Shown: positions 8,619-17,949, counted from the stretch's first letter. The stretch is DNA of 64,000 bases from Candidatus Merdisoma merdipullorum (GCA_018715645.1 DVLE01000036.1:50670-114669); one strand, 5' to 3'. The notes: a model not told the origin generated them from the letters alone. Numbers and translations: made by a program.

Positions 8619-9389
8619 TCATTTTTTTGCGTTTTTCTCGTAGATGATCAAAAGCCCTTTGAGCAGCAGATCTTCTTCCATGATGATTTCGTGGCGGCAC
8701 AGGGGAGCGATTACGCCTGCCAGCCCTCCGGTGGCGACGACCGTGCAGGTCTTTCCAAGCTCTTCGTTGATCCGGTCAATCAGACCGTCGAGCGCTCCGG
8801 CGCTTCCATACAGGATTCCGCTTTTCATGGAATCCACGGTATTGCTTCCGATGAGCTTTTTCGGCGGATCCAGAGAGATGCGCGGAAGCTGGGCGGTCCG
8901 GCTTGAGAGAGCGTCCAGGGAGATGGCGATGCCCGGCAGGATCATTTTTCCGATATAAGCCTTGGAACTGTCGATGACAGAGACCGTCGTGGCAGTACCC
9001 ATATCGATGAGAATCTGAGGAACCGGATAGTAGTGAACGCCTGCCACGGCGCCCACCACCAGATCGCTTCCCTGCTGGGCGGGATCGTCCACATTCATAC
9101 GGATTCCGGTCTTGATGCCGGGGCCTACGACGAGGATCCTTGTTCCGATATATTTCTCGGCGGCTTCCTTTACGGTCCGGGTGATCGAAGGAACGACAGA
9201 GGAGAGAATACCGCCCTGTATTTCACCCGGCTCGATTTCGTGAAGATCCAGAGTTTCTTTGAAAATTGTGGCATATTCCAGACTTGTCGCTTCCTGATCG
9301 GTGGAAAAGCGTTCGTGAAACAGAAGGCGCTCTCCCTGGAAGCAGCCGATAACAATATTTGTATTTCCGATGTCTATCGTAAGAACCAT
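8619..9389 (-). CDS. coaX: Type III pantothenate kinase
   Basis: 256 residues. Phosphorylates pantothenate, the first committed step of CoA synthesis. ASKHA-fold signatures: 'DIGNTNIVIG' (phosphate 1), 'DMGTATTVSVID' (phosphate 2), and 'PGIAISLDALSSRTAQLPRI', which carries the type III substrate residues. It is cotranscribed with the upstream membrane subunit at 9417-10028. Together with coaBC on the other strand it forms a CoA block. Confidence 0.96.
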   Translation of the reverse strand: MVLTIDIGNTNIVIGCFQGERLLFHERFSTDQEATSLEYATIFKETLDLHEIEPGEIQGGILSSVVPSITRTVKEAAEKYIGTRILVVGPGIKTGIRMNVDDPAQQGSDLVVGAVAGVHYYPVPQILIDMGTATTVSVIDSSKAYIGKMILPGIAISLDALSSRTAQLPRISLDPPKKLIGSNTVDSMKSGILYGSAGALDGLIDRINEELGKTCTVVATGGLAGVIAPLCRHEIIMEEDLLLKGLLIIYEKNAKK

Positions 9390-9416
9390 GTGTCGTCCCT
9401 CCGGGTGAGTCTCTTT

Positions 9417-10028
9417 TTAACGCTGCGAGGAGAAAAGGCGTGAGCGGTACAGAGCGTAGCCTACGGCTCCTGTGATGATTGTGGACGCAATCATCTCGCA
9501 GACGGCGTTGATGCCTACGAAGGAGCATACAAAGAGAAGGATATTTCGCCCTCCGATCATTTCCTGCAAATACTCGGTGTTTCCAAACAGCAGGATGAGA
9601 GCCGCCATGAAAAACAGCGTGTTCAGAAAAGCGGAGAAAAAGCCCGTGACGAAGCAGCCCAGGCGCGCTCCCTTCCTTTTCTGTATCGCGCGGAATATAT
9701 AACCCAGCAGGAAGCCATCCAGGAGACGGGGAACAAACCGCTGGATAAATGCCAAAACGGGATTGATGCCAAAGAGAATGGCGCCCATGCCGCTGATTCC
9801 TCCGACGCCGATGCACTGGAGAAAGCTGGTCAGTCCGAATACGGCTCCCGCGGCGGCTCCGCCTGCAGGTCCGAGCGTAATGGCGGCCAGCGCGACGGGG
9901 ATGACGTTGAACGAGATGGCTAAGATTCCGATGTTCAGGTATCCCAGCGGCGTATAAGCCATGAGAAGCAGGATTCCGGTCAGCAGTCCGAGAATGGTTA
10001 GCTGCCGGGTGTTGAAACGTGTTTTCAT
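9417..10028 (-). CDS. ECF transporter substrate-binding (S) subunit, probably for pantothenate
   Basis: 203 residues with about six membrane segments. The N-terminus 'RQLTILGLLTGILLLMAYTPLGYLNIG' (here split: RQLTILGLLTG and YTPLGYLNIG) and 'GPAGGAAAGAVFGLTSFLQC' are typical of ECF S-components. S-subunits share a common energising module encoded elsewhere. The placement 27 bases before coaX, divergent from coaBC, supports pantothenate (PanT) as substrate; this is inference from context. Ribosome site AAGGAGG lies before the ATG. Confidence 0.85.
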   Translation of the reverse strand: MKTRFNTRQLTILGLLTGILLLMAYTPLGYLNIGILAISFNVIPVALAAITLGPAGGAAAGAVFGLTSFLQCIGVGGISGMGAILFGINPVLAFIQRFVPRLLDGFLLGYIFRAIQKRKGARLGCFVTGFFSAFLNTLFFMAALILLFGNTEYLQEMIGGRNILLFVCSFVGINAVCEMIASTIITGAVGYALYRSRLFSSQR

Positions 10029-10136
10029 ATTCAGTTTTCCTCCTTGTTATTATTCTTCGCCTGAATCCGAAGATACAATACCCTTTTTTTATAACACAGA
10101 ACTTTGAAAAAAGATATAAAAAGTTTTGTCTTTTTG

Positions 10137-10145
10137 TGTTATACT
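10137..10145 (+). promoter_or_regulatory. Extended -10 promoter of coaBC
   Basis: TGTTATACT forms an extended -10 element; no clear -35 box. The transcript would start near 10152, which argues for the coaBC start at 10187 over the in-frame ATG at 10154. Confidence 0.6.
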
Positions 10146-10186
10146 AATTTCAAATGCGAAGAAGAAGGAAAAGGAGCGTATCAGTT

Positions 10187-11380
10187 ATGCTGCTGAAAGG
10201 AAAAACCGTGGTGCTTGCCCTGTCGGGAAGCATCGCTGCATATAAAATCGTGAATCTGGCCCGTATGCTCAAGAAGCTGGGGGCGGACGTACAGGTGCTG
10301 ATGACCAGAAACGCGACGGAATTTATTACGCCGCTGACTTTTGAGGAACTGACAGGGAACAAGTGTCTGGTGGACACCTTTGACCGGAATTTCCAGTACA
10401 ATGTGGAGCACGTAGCTCTGGCAAAAAGGGCGGATGTGGTGCTGGCTGCCCCGGCTTCGGCCAATGTCATCGGAAAGATCGCGAACGGCATCGCGGACGA
10501 TATGCTGACGACGACTATCCTGGCCTGCCCCTGTAAGAAAATCATTTCCCCGGCCATGAACCACAATATGTATCACAATCCCATTGTGCAGGACAATCTG
10601 GAAAAATTAAAGCGTTTCGGCTATGAGATCATTCCTCCGGAGCGTGGAATGCTGGCCAACGGAGACAGAGGCGACGGCCGGATGCCAAAGGAAGAGACGC
10701 TTCTGGAGTATGTGCTGAGGGAGATCGCCTTTGAGAAGGATTTGACCGGGAAAAAGGTCCTGGTGACGGCGGGAGCTACTCAGGAGGCTATGGATCCGGT
10801 GCGCTTTATCACAAACCATTCCTCCGGGAAGATGGGCTTTGCCCTGGCGCGGGCAGCCATGCTTCGCGGAGCGGAAGTTACCGTGGTGGCGGCCCATACG
10901 GAGGTGGAGCCTCCTATGTTCACAGAGGTGATTCGCGTAAGTTCTGCGGAGGAGATGTTCAAGGCCGTGACCTCACGGTCAGAGGAGGCGGACATTATCA
11001 TCAAGGCGGCCGCGGTGGCGGATTATACGCCGGTTTGGACCGCTGAAAGCAAGATCAAAAAATCGGACGGGGAGCTGACGCTGACTCTTAAGAGAACGCG
11101 GGACATTTTGAAATATCTTGGGGAGCATAAGCGGGAGGGCCAGATTTTGTGCGGCTTTGCCATGGAGACGGAGGATTTGCTTCTCAATGCCAGAAAGAAG
11201 CTTGAGAGCAAGAACTGCGATCTGATCTGCGCCAACAGCCTTCGGGCAGAGGGAGCAGGCTTTGGGACGGACACGAACCGGGTGACAGTCCTGACGAAGG
11301 AGAAAGAGATTAGTCTTGAACTGTTGACGAAGGAGGAGACGGCCCACCGGATTCTTGATATTATCGGCGGACTGTTCTGA
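10187..11380 (+). CDS. coaBC: Bifunctional phosphopantothenoylcysteine decarboxylase / phosphopantothenate-cysteine ligase
   Basis: 397 residues. Joins cysteine to 4'-phosphopantothenate and decarboxylates the product. The N-terminal flavin-dependent decarboxylase (about 1-180) has 'LALSGSIAAYK', 'NVEHVALAKRADVVLAAPAS' (active His) and 'CPCKKIISPAMNHNMY'. The C-terminal CTP-dependent ligase (about 186-390) has 'VLVTAGATQEAMDPVRFITN' and 'NHSSGKMGFALARAA'. Start at 10187 follows AAGGAG (10171-10176). It diverges from coaX and the S-component; dnaE follows 20 bases after its stop. Confidence 0.96.
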   Translation: MLLKGKTVVLALSGSIAAYKIVNLARMLKKLGADVQVLMTRNATEFITPLTFEELTGNKCLVDTFDRNFQYNVEHVALAKRADVVLAAPASANVIGKIANGIADDMLTTTILACPCKKIISPAMNHNMYHNPIVQDNLEKLKRFGYEIIPPERGMLANGDRGDGRMPKEETLLEYVLREIAFEKDLTGKKVLVTAGATQEAMDPVRFITNHSSGKMGFALARAAMLRGAEVTVVAAHTEVEPPMFTEVIRVSSAEEMFKAVTSRSEEADIIIKAAAVADYTPVWTAESKIKKSDGELTLTLKRTRDILKYLGEHKREGQILCGFAMETEDLLLNARKKLESKNCDLICANSLRAEGAGFGTDTNRVTVLTKEKEISLELLTKEETAHRILDIIGGLF

Positions 11381-11400
11381 CAGAACAAAAGGAGATTCAG

Positions 11401-14400
11401 ATGCCATTTACACATTTGCATACGCATACGGAATACAGTCTGCTGGACGGCTCCAACAAGATCAAGGAGTATGTGGCGCGGGTGAAGGAGCTGGGCATGA
11501 CGGCTGCGGCTGTCACGGATCACGGCGCCATGTTCGGCGTCATTGATTTTTATAAAGAGGCAAAGGCGGCAGGGATCAAGCCCATCCTGGGCTGCGAGGT
11601 CTATGTGGCTCCCAATTCCCGCTTCGACAAGGAACTGACCGGAGGAGAGGACAGATATTATCACCTGGTGCTTCTGGCTGAAAATAATAAGGGCTATGCG
11701 AACCTGATGAAGATTGTGTCCAGGGGCTATGTAGAGGGCTTTTATTACCGCCCCAGAGTGGACATGGAGATCCTGAACGAGTTTCATGAGGGAATTATAG
11801 CTTTGAGCGCCTGCCTGGCCGGGGAGGTGCAGCGGTATATCGTAAAAGGCCTTTATGACGAGGCCAAAAAATCCGCGCTCAAATATGAGAAGGCTTTTGG
11901 AAAGGGCAATTATTTTCTTGAGCTTCAGGATCATGGACTGCCGGATCAGAAGATGGTAAACCAGGCTCTGATGCGGATGAGCCAGGAGCTTGACATTCCT
12001 CTGGTGGCTACGAATGATATTCATTATACCTATGCCCAGGACGTGAAGCCTCACGACATTCTGCTCTGCATTCAGACCGGAAAGAAGCTGGCGGACGAGG
12101 ACAGGATGCGCTATGAGGGAGGACAGTACTATGTGAAGTCTCCGGAGGAGATGGCGGCTCTTTTCCCATACGCGCCGGAGGCCCTTGAAAATACGGCTAA
12201 GATCGCGGACCGCTGCAATGTGGAGATTGAGTTCGGCGTGACGAAGCTGCCGAAATATGATGTGCCGGAGGGCTACACTTCCTGGGAATACCTGAACAAG
12301 ATCTGCTTTGAAGGTCTGAAGGAGAGGTATCCTGAGGATGACGGAAGCCTGAAGGAACGCCTGGATTATGAGCTTGGCGTCATCAAAAATATGGGCTATG
12401 TAGATTATTTCCTGATTGTCTGGGATTTTATCAAATACGCGAAGGATCACGGCATCGCGGTGGGACCGGGACGTGGTTCCGCGGCGGGAAGCATCGTGGC
12501 CTATACGATGGGCATCACCAATATCGATCCGATCCGCTACCAGCTTCTGTTCGAGCGGTTTCTGAATCCGGAACGAGTGTCCATGCCTGATATTGATATT
12601 GATTTCTGTTTTGAACGCCGCCAGGAAGTGATTGATTATGTGGTGCGCAAGTACGGCAAGGACCGGGTGGTTCAGATCGTCACCTTCGGTACGCTGGCGG
12701 CCAGAGGCGTCCTCCGCGATGTGGGACGCGTCATGGACCTTCCTTACAATTTTGTGGATTCTATCGCGAAAATGGTTCCTCAGGAGCTTAATATTACGCT
12801 GGAAAAGGCTTTGAAAATGAATCCTGAGCTTCGGAAAAGCTATGAGGAGGATCCGCAGGTTCATGAGCTGATTGATATGTCCATGCGTCTGGAAGGGCTG
12901 CCGCGCCATACCTCCATGCACGCGGCCGGCGTGGTGATCAGCCAGAAGGAGGTGGACGAGTACGTTCCCCTGTCCAGAGCCTCCGACGGAAGCGTCACAA
13001 CCCAGTTTACGATGACGACGCTGGAGGAGCTGGGACTTCTGAAAATGGATTTCCTGGGACTGCGGACGCTGACCGTGATACAGGACGCGGCGCGGATGGC
13101 CTCCGAGCGGACCGGAAAGACCATTGATATGGACAAGATCAGCTATGAAGACGCGGCCGTCTACGCTTCCATCGGAACCGGAAAGACGGACGGCGTGTTC
13201 CAGCTTGAAAGCAGCGGCATGAAGAACTTCATGAAGGAGCTTAAGCCAAGGAGCCTGGAGGACGTTATCGCGGGTATCTCTCTGTACCGTCCCGGTCCTA
13301 TGGACTTTATTCCCCAGTATATCAGGGGAAAGGATCACCCGGAGACCATTTCCTATGACTGTCCCCAGCTTGAGGAGATTTTGGAGCCCACCTACGGCTG
13401 TATCGTCTATCAGGAGCAGGTTATGCAGATCGTCCAGAGACTTGCGGGGTATACCCTGGGACGAAGCGATCTGGTGCGCCGCGCCATGTCCAAGAAGAAG
13501 GCATCTGTCATGGAAAAGGAACGGCAGAATTTCGTCTACGGAAATAAGGAGGAGGGCGTACCCGGCTGTATCGCGAATGGGATTCCGGAGGCAACGGCTC
13601 AGAAAATCTATGACGAGATGATCGACTTCGCCAAGTACGCCTTCAATAAGTCCCATGCGGCAGCCTACGCGGTGGTGGCCTACCAGACGGCCTGGCTGAA
13701 ATATTATTATCCCGTGGAATTCATGGCTGCCCTTATGACTTCTGTGATCGACAATCCGAATAAGGTCGCGGAATATATCTTAAGCTGCCGCCAGATGGGA
13801 ATCGCGATCCTGCCTCCCGACATCAATGAGGGAGAGGGAAGGTTTTCCGTATCGGACGGGGCGATTCGCTATGCTCTCTCCGCGATCAAGAGCATCGGCC
13901 GGCCGGTGGTGGAGGCCATCACAGAGGAGCGCAGACTTGGAGGAAAATTTAAAAGTCTGACCGACTTTATTGAGCGGATGACGGGAAAGGAAGTCAATAA
14001 GCGCGTCGTCGAGAACCTGATCAAGGCAGGGGCGCTGGACGGCCTGGGCGGGACGAGACAGCAGTATATCCTGGCCTATGCCGGTATCATGGACAGCGTG
14101 GCCCAGAGCCAGAAGACCATGATGACCGGACAGATGAGTCTTTTTGATCTGGTGGACGAGGATCAGAAGGCAAGCTTCCAGGCCAAGCTTCCCGATGTGG
14201 GAGAGTATCCCAAGGAGCTTTTGCTTTCCTTTGAAAAAGAGGTGCTGGGCATCTATGTGAGCGGGCATCCTCTGGAGGAGTATGAGCAGCGCTGGAGAAA
14301 AAATATCACGGCGGTGACGACGGACTTCCTGCTGGACGAGGAGACGAACATGACCAAGGTTCACGATGGGCAGCAGGTAGTCGTAGGAGGCATGATCACC

Positions 14401-14883
14401 GGAAAGACCGTGAAATATACGAAAAACAACCGGGTAATGGCGTTTCTGCAGCTCGAAGATCTGGTAGGCTCCGTAGAGGTCGTCGTATTTCCCAATGTCT
14501 ATGAGAGAAATTCCGGAGCTTTGACGGAGGAGGCCAAGATCTTTGTGAGCGGACACGTAAGCGCTGAGGACGACAAAGCCAGCAAGCTGATCTGCGATCG
14601 GATCATTCCCTTTGAGGCAGGGAAGAGGGAGCTGTGGATACAGTTTCCCAACCAGGAGGAATGTCTGCGCCGGGAAGCAGAGCTTCTGGGTCTTCTTGCA
14701 GACAGTGACGGGCGCGATTCCGTGGTGCTTTACGCGGCGGCGGAAAAGTCCGTCAAGCGGCTTCCGGCGGGTCAGAGCGTGGACGCGGACCGGGAATTCA
14801 TTGTAAAGCTTGAGCAAAGCTTTGGCAAAGGGAACGTAAAAGTTGTGGAGAAACGTATTGAAAATATCAGAAGGATGCAGTAA
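11401..14883 (+). CDS. dnaE: DNA polymerase III alpha subunit
   Basis: 1160 residues, usual length for DnaE1. Replicative polymerase catalytic subunit. The N-terminal PHP domain starts 'HLHTHTEYSLLDGSNKIKEY' and keeps its histidines. The palm has 'GPGRGSAAGSIVAY' and the catalytic 'PDIDIDFCFERR'. The helix-hairpin and OB regions lie in the last 300 residues ('VVVGGMITGKTVKYTKNNRV'). AAAAGGAGA precedes the ATG. pfkA starts 52 bases after the stop, an arrangement common in Clostridia. Confidence 0.97.
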   Translation: MPFTHLHTHTEYSLLDGSNKIKEYVARVKELGMTAAAVTDHGAMFGVIDFYKEAKAAGIKPILGCEVYVAPNSRFDKELTGGEDRYYHLVLLAENNKGYANLMKIVSRGYVEGFYYRPRVDMEILNEFHEGIIALSACLAGEVQRYIVKGLYDEAKKSALKYEKAFGKGNYFLELQDHGLPDQKMVNQALMRMSQELDIPLVATNDIHYTYAQDVKPHDILLCIQTGKKLADEDRMRYEGGQYYVKSPEEMAALFPYAPEALENTAKIADRCNVEIEFGVTKLPKYDVPEGYTSWEYLNKICFEGLKERYPEDDGSLKERLDYELGVIKNMGYVDYFLIVWDFIKYAKDHGIAVGPGRGSAAGSIVAYTMGITNIDPIRYQLLFERFLNPERVSMPDIDIDFCFERRQEVIDYVVRKYGKDRVVQIVTFGTLAARGVLRDVGRVMDLPYNFVDSIAKMVPQELNITLEKALKMNPELRKSYEEDPQVHELIDMSMRLEGLPRHTSMHAAGVVISQKEVDEYVPLSRASDGSVTTQFTMTTLEELGLLKMDFLGLRTLTVIQDAARMASERTGKTIDMDKISYEDAAVYASIGTGKTDGVFQLESSGMKNFMKELKPRSLEDVIAGISLYRPGPMDFIPQYIRGKDHPETISYDCPQLEEILEPTYGCIVYQEQVMQIVQRLAGYTLGRSDLVRRAMSKKKASVMEKERQNFVYGNKEEGVPGCIANGIPEATAQKIYDEMIDFAKYAFNKSHAAAYAVVAYQTAWLKYYYPVEFMAALMTSVIDNPNKVAEYILSCRQMGIAILPPDINEGEGRFSVSDGAIRYALSAIKSIGRPVVEAITEERRLGGKFKSLTDFIERMTGKEVNKRVVENLIKAGALDGLGGTRQQYILAYAGIMDSVAQSQKTMMTGQMSLFDLVDEDQKASFQAKLPDVGEYPKELLLSFEKEVLGIYVSGHPLEEYEQRWRKNITAVTTDFLLDEETNMTKVHDGQQVVVGGMITGKTVKYTKNNRVMAFLQLEDLVGSVEVVVFPNVYERNSGALTEEAKIFVSGHVSAEDDKASKLICDRIIPFEAGKRELWIQFPNQEECLRREAELLGLLADSDGRDSVVLYAAAEKSVKRLPAGQSVDADREFIVKLEQSFGKGNVKVVEKRIENIRRMQ

Positions 14884-14935
14884 AATCGAAGCAGATTTGC
14901 CGATTCATAACGGAAAGACAGTAGGAGGAGTAAGC

Positions 14936-15916
14936 ATGGCAAAAGAAATCAAAACCATCGGGGTATTGACAAGCGGCGGCGACGCGCCGGGTATGAACGC
15001 GGCGATCCGTGCGGTAGTGCGCAAGGCTCTGGTGAACGGAAAACAGGTCAAGGGAATTTTAAAGGGCTATTCAGGGCTTTTGAATGAGGAAATTATCGAT
15101 TTGTCTGCGAACGACGTATCCAATACCATTGAGCGGGGCGGCACGATTCTGTTTACCGCGCGCTGTAAGGAGTTTATGACGGAGGAAGGACAGAAGCGCG
15201 GCGCTGAGGTCTGCCAAAAGCACGGCATCGACGGCATCGTCGTCATCGGCGGAGACGGTTCCTTCCGCGGAGCCCAGAAGCTGGCGGCTCTCGGCGTCAA
15301 TACCATTGGCGTGCCGGGAACGATCGATCTGGACATTTCCTGTACGGAGTATACGATTGGTTTTGATACGGCTGTAAATACGGCTATGGAGGCCATTGAC
15401 AAGGTGCGCGATACCTCCACCTCCCATGAGCGGTGCAGCATTATCGAGGTAATGGGACGGAACGCGGGTTACATCGCTCTCTGGTGCGGCATCGCCAACG
15501 GAGCGGAGGACATCCTTCTGCCGGAGAACTACGATTATGACGAGCAGAAGATCATCAACAATATCATTGAGAACCGTAAGCGGGGCAAGAAGCATCATAT
15601 CATTGTAAATGCCGAGGGCGTAGGCCATTCCACAAGCATGGCAAGGCGTATCGAGGCGGCGACAGGTATCGAGACCAGGGCGACGATTCTCGGTCATATG
15701 CAGCGCGGCGGCAGCCCGACCTGCAAGGACCGTGTCTATGCGTCCATGATGGGAGCTATGGCTGCGGATCTGCTCTGCGACGGAAAGACCAACCGGGTAG
15801 TGGGCTATCAGCACGGACGCTTCCAGGATTTCGATATTAATGAGGCTTTGGCCATGGTAAAGGGAATCGATCCTTACCAGTACCAGGTAGCCAAAGACCT
15901 GTCAAAGCACTGCTGA
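14936..15916 (+). CDS. pfkA: ATP-dependent 6-phosphofructokinase
   Basis: 326 residues. Phosphorylates fructose 6-phosphate in glycolysis. 'GVLTSGGDAPGMNAAIRAVV' opens the protein. 'GGDGSFRGA' (Gly at the ATP-selecting position) and 'PGTID' (Gly rather than Lys) mark an ATP, not pyrophosphate, enzyme. The catalytic loop reads TIDLD: both Asp residues are kept, but the usual Asn between them is Leu. 'MGRNAGYIAL' and 'GHMQRGGSPT' are intact. The start at 14936 follows AGGAGGAG; the longer frame from 14843 lies partly in dnaE and is unlikely. Confidence 0.96.
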   Translation: MAKEIKTIGVLTSGGDAPGMNAAIRAVVRKALVNGKQVKGILKGYSGLLNEEIIDLSANDVSNTIERGGTILFTARCKEFMTEEGQKRGAEVCQKHGIDGIVVIGGDGSFRGAQKLAALGVNTIGVPGTIDLDISCTEYTIGFDTAVNTAMEAIDKVRDTSTSHERCSIIEVMGRNAGYIALWCGIANGAEDILLPENYDYDEQKIINNIIENRKRGKKHHIIVNAEGVGHSTSMARRIEAATGIETRATILGHMQRGGSPTCKDRVYASMMGAMAADLLCDGKTNRVVGYQHGRFQDFDINEALAMVKGIDPYQYQVAKDLSKHC

Positions 15917-15924
15917 TTCAGGGG

Positions 15925-15955
15925 CGCGCATCCGCGAAACCGGATGCGCGTTTTT
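15925..15955 (+). terminator. Terminator of dnaE-pfkA
   Basis: Perfect 10-bp stem CGCGCATCCG / CGGATGCGCG, six-base loop, then TTTTT. Confidence 0.93.
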
Positions 15956-16019
15956 ATTTCCTGCGGATGGGGAATCAGGCGTTCGCGCGTCCATTTGAGT
16001 TGACAATGAGGAGAAAGAT

Positions 16020-16799
16020 ATGATTACAAGTACGGCGAACCAGCAGGTCAGGCTGCTGGTCCAGTTGAATAAGAAAAGAAAGCTCCGGGACGAGAGGGGG
16101 GTCTTTGTGGCGGAAGGACTGAAAATGTTCCGGGAAGCGCCAAGAGAGCGGATAGAAAAGGTCTATTTTTCGGAAAGCTTTTTTGCGCAGCGTCAGAAGG
16201 AGCTTGATCTGGCCGGTTTGGATTATGAGGTGATGCAGGACGCGGTGTTCAAAGCGGCCAGCGACACGCAGACGCCCCAGGGAGTTCTCTGCGTCGTGCG
16301 GCGGCAGCCCTGTACGCTGGATATGTTCCTTAAAGCGGCGGCCCCGCTGATTCTGGTGCTTGAAAACCTTCAGGATCCCGGAAATCTGGGAACGATTCTG
16401 CGGACCGCCGAGGGAGCCGGCGTCACAGGCGTGATTCTGAGCAAGGGTTCTGTGGATCTTTACAATCCAAAGACCATCCGTTCCACGATGGGCTCCGTCT
16501 ACCGGGTTCCGGCCCTGTATGTGGAAAATCTTTTTGAGACACTTGAGACTCTCCGAAGCCGCGGCGTGCGGTCCCTTGCGGCCCATCTGAAAGGGGAGCG
16601 GTTTTATGATCAGGAAGATTACCGGGAGGGAACGGCTTTTCTCATCGGGAACGAGGCAAACGGTCTGACAGAGGAGCTTTCGGAAGCGGCGGACACCCTG
16701 ATCCGGATACCCATGGAGGGACGGCTGGAATCCCTGAACGCAGGCGTGGCGGCCTCCATTCTGATGTACGAGGCTTACAGACAAAGAAGGAATGGATAG
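16020..16799 (+). CDS. TrmH/SpoU-family RNA 2'-O-methyltransferase
   Basis: 259 residues. Transfers methyl groups from SAM to ribose in rRNA or tRNA. An N-terminal substrate-binding domain ('NKKRKLRDERGVFVAEGLKM') precedes the SPOUT knot with motif 1 'LENLQDPGNLGTILRTAEG', motif 2 'FLIGNEANGLTEEL' and motif 3 'RIPMEGRLESLNAGVAASI'. The family is clear; the modified nucleotide cannot be read from sequence. Ribosome site GAGGAGAAAGAT precedes the ATG. Confidence 0.93.
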   Translation: MITSTANQQVRLLVQLNKKRKLRDERGVFVAEGLKMFREAPRERIEKVYFSESFFAQRQKELDLAGLDYEVMQDAVFKAASDTQTPQGVLCVVRRQPCTLDMFLKAAAPLILVLENLQDPGNLGTILRTAEGAGVTGVILSKGSVDLYNPKTIRSTMGSVYRVPALYVENLFETLETLRSRGVRSLAAHLKGERFYDQEDYREGTAFLIGNEANGLTEELSEAADTLIRIPMEGRLESLNAGVAASILMYEAYRQRRNG

Positions 16800-16804
16800 G
16801 AGGC

Positions 16805-16833
16805 TTGACAAAACGGTATTGCTCTGTTACAAT
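16805..16833 (+). promoter_or_regulatory. Promoter of the cell-wall hydrolase gene
   Basis: TTGACA (16805-16810), 17 bases, TACAAT (16828-16833). The -10 lies in the left arm of a perfect inverted repeat, TGTTACAAT / ATTGTAACA (16825-16833 and 16838-16846). Confidence 0.75.
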
Positions 16834-16839
16834 ACCCAT

Positions 16840-16877
16840 TGTAACAAAAATGTAACATTTGTAATAATAATTGTAAT
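16840..16877 (+). promoter_or_regulatory. WalR-like direct repeats before the cell-wall hydrolase
   Basis: TGTAAC-N5-TGTAAC at 16840-16856 fits the WalR (YycF) consensus TGTWAH-N5-TGTWAH exactly. Two more TGTAAT copies follow at 16860 and 16872 with irregular spacing. They lie at or after the predicted start of transcription, which would suit repression, unless a second promoter further down is used. Confidence 0.55.
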
Positions 16878-16920
16878 AATGTGAAACAGAAATGTTACAT
16901 CAGCGAACTGGGAGGTTGTT

Positions 16921-17949
16921 ATGAGCTTTATCAGCAGAAAAATACCGTTGCTGTTCGGCCTTGGAGTGGTCTGGATGTTGGCTTCCGGCTTTGATAATCT
17001 GGGCGTGGACATGTCGGCTGGTATTGAGTCCGTAATGGACGATCTGACAAGCGAGGATTTTGAGGAAATACAGATTCAGGATGAATGGGAAAGCAAGGTT
17101 CTTGCCAATGTGGAGGACTATGTCACGGTGCGCTCAGAGCCTAATTCAGAATCGGAGGCCATTGGGCGGATGTTCAAGGGAGATGGCGGAGACATCGTGG
17201 AGCAGACGGAAGGCTGGACGAAGATAAGCTCCGGCAATGTGGAAGGCTATGTGAGCAATGAATACCTGCTCTTCGGCTCGGACGCATATAATCAGGCGCA
17301 GGAGGAAGTGACGCTGGTAGCCACTTCTCTGACGGGGGGCCTGAGAGTCCGTGAAGAAGGCAATACAGACGCCAGGATTCTGAAGAACGTGGAAGAAGGC
17401 GCGAAGCTGGACGTGGTAGGAGGAGCGGAGGAAGGCTCCGAATGGATCCAGGTAGAGTATGCGGAGGATAAAACGGGCTTTGTCTCTGCCGAATATGTGG
17501 ATGTTCAGTATGAGCTGGGCGAGGCCATGACCATGGAGGAGATAGAGGAAAAGGAAGCGGAGGAGAAGAGAGAGGCATTAAAGCAGCAGCTTGAAGCCTT
17601 CAAGGCCAGCGGAGACGATGTGACGCTTCTGGCGGCTCTGATTCAGGCCGAGGGAGGCAATCAGCCCTATGAAGGCCAGGTGGCTATCGGGGCAGTCGTG
17701 ATGAACCGTTTGCGGAGCGGACGTTACGGAGGCACTATCGCGGACGTGATCTACGCGCCGGGACAGTTCGGCGTGGTAAGCAACGGCTCGATCCTGCGCT
17801 ATACCGGCGGCCCGAAGGCAAGCTGCGTACAGGCGGCTCAGGAAGCCATCAACGGCTATACCAATATCGGCTCCTATACGCATTTCAGGAACGCAAGAGC
17901 CTCCGTAAGCTCCGACCATATCGTCATTGGAAATCATGTATTTTATTAA
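16921..17949 (+). CDS. Cell-wall hydrolase with two SH3 domains (SleB/CwlJ type)
   Basis: 342 residues. An exported peptidoglycan hydrolase. Signal peptide or anchor in the first 25 residues; two bacterial SH3 domains (about 58-118, 'VEDYVTVRSEPNSESEAIG'; about 138-200, 'GLRVREEGNTDARIL'); an acidic-basic coiled stretch (about 203-232); and a C-terminal Hydrolase_2 domain ('LIQAEGGNQPYEGQVAIGAV', 'VIYAPGQFGVV'), homologous to spore-cortex SleB. The SH3 domains suggest binding to wall peptides. The upstream TGTAAC repeats suggest WalRK control, fitting a wall-remodelling role. Confidence 0.92.
   Translation: MSFISRKIPLLFGLGVVWMLASGFDNLGVDMSAGIESVMDDLTSEDFEEIQIQDEWESKVLANVEDYVTVRSEPNSESEAIGRMFKGDGGDIVEQTEGWTKISSGNVEGYVSNEYLLFGSDAYNQAQEEVTLVATSLTGGLRVREEGNTDARILKNVEEGAKLDVVGGAEEGSEWIQVEYAEDKTGFVSAEYVDVQYELGEAMTMEEIEEKEAEEKREALKQQLEAFKASGDDVTLLAALIQAEGGNQPYEGQVAIGAVVMNRLRSGRYGGTIADVIYAPGQFGVVSNGSILRYTGGPKASCVQAAQEAINGYTNIGSYTHFRNARASVSSDHIVIGNHVFY

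Noticed and set aside
11023..13656. An 877-codon open frame antisense to coaBC and dnaE
   Set aside because: Spans two well-defined genes in reverse; composition is what codon bias of the sense strand produces.
14843..14935. Upstream in-frame extension of pfkA
   Set aside because: Overlaps dnaE, lacks a ribosome site, and PfkA proteins start near the ATG at 14936.
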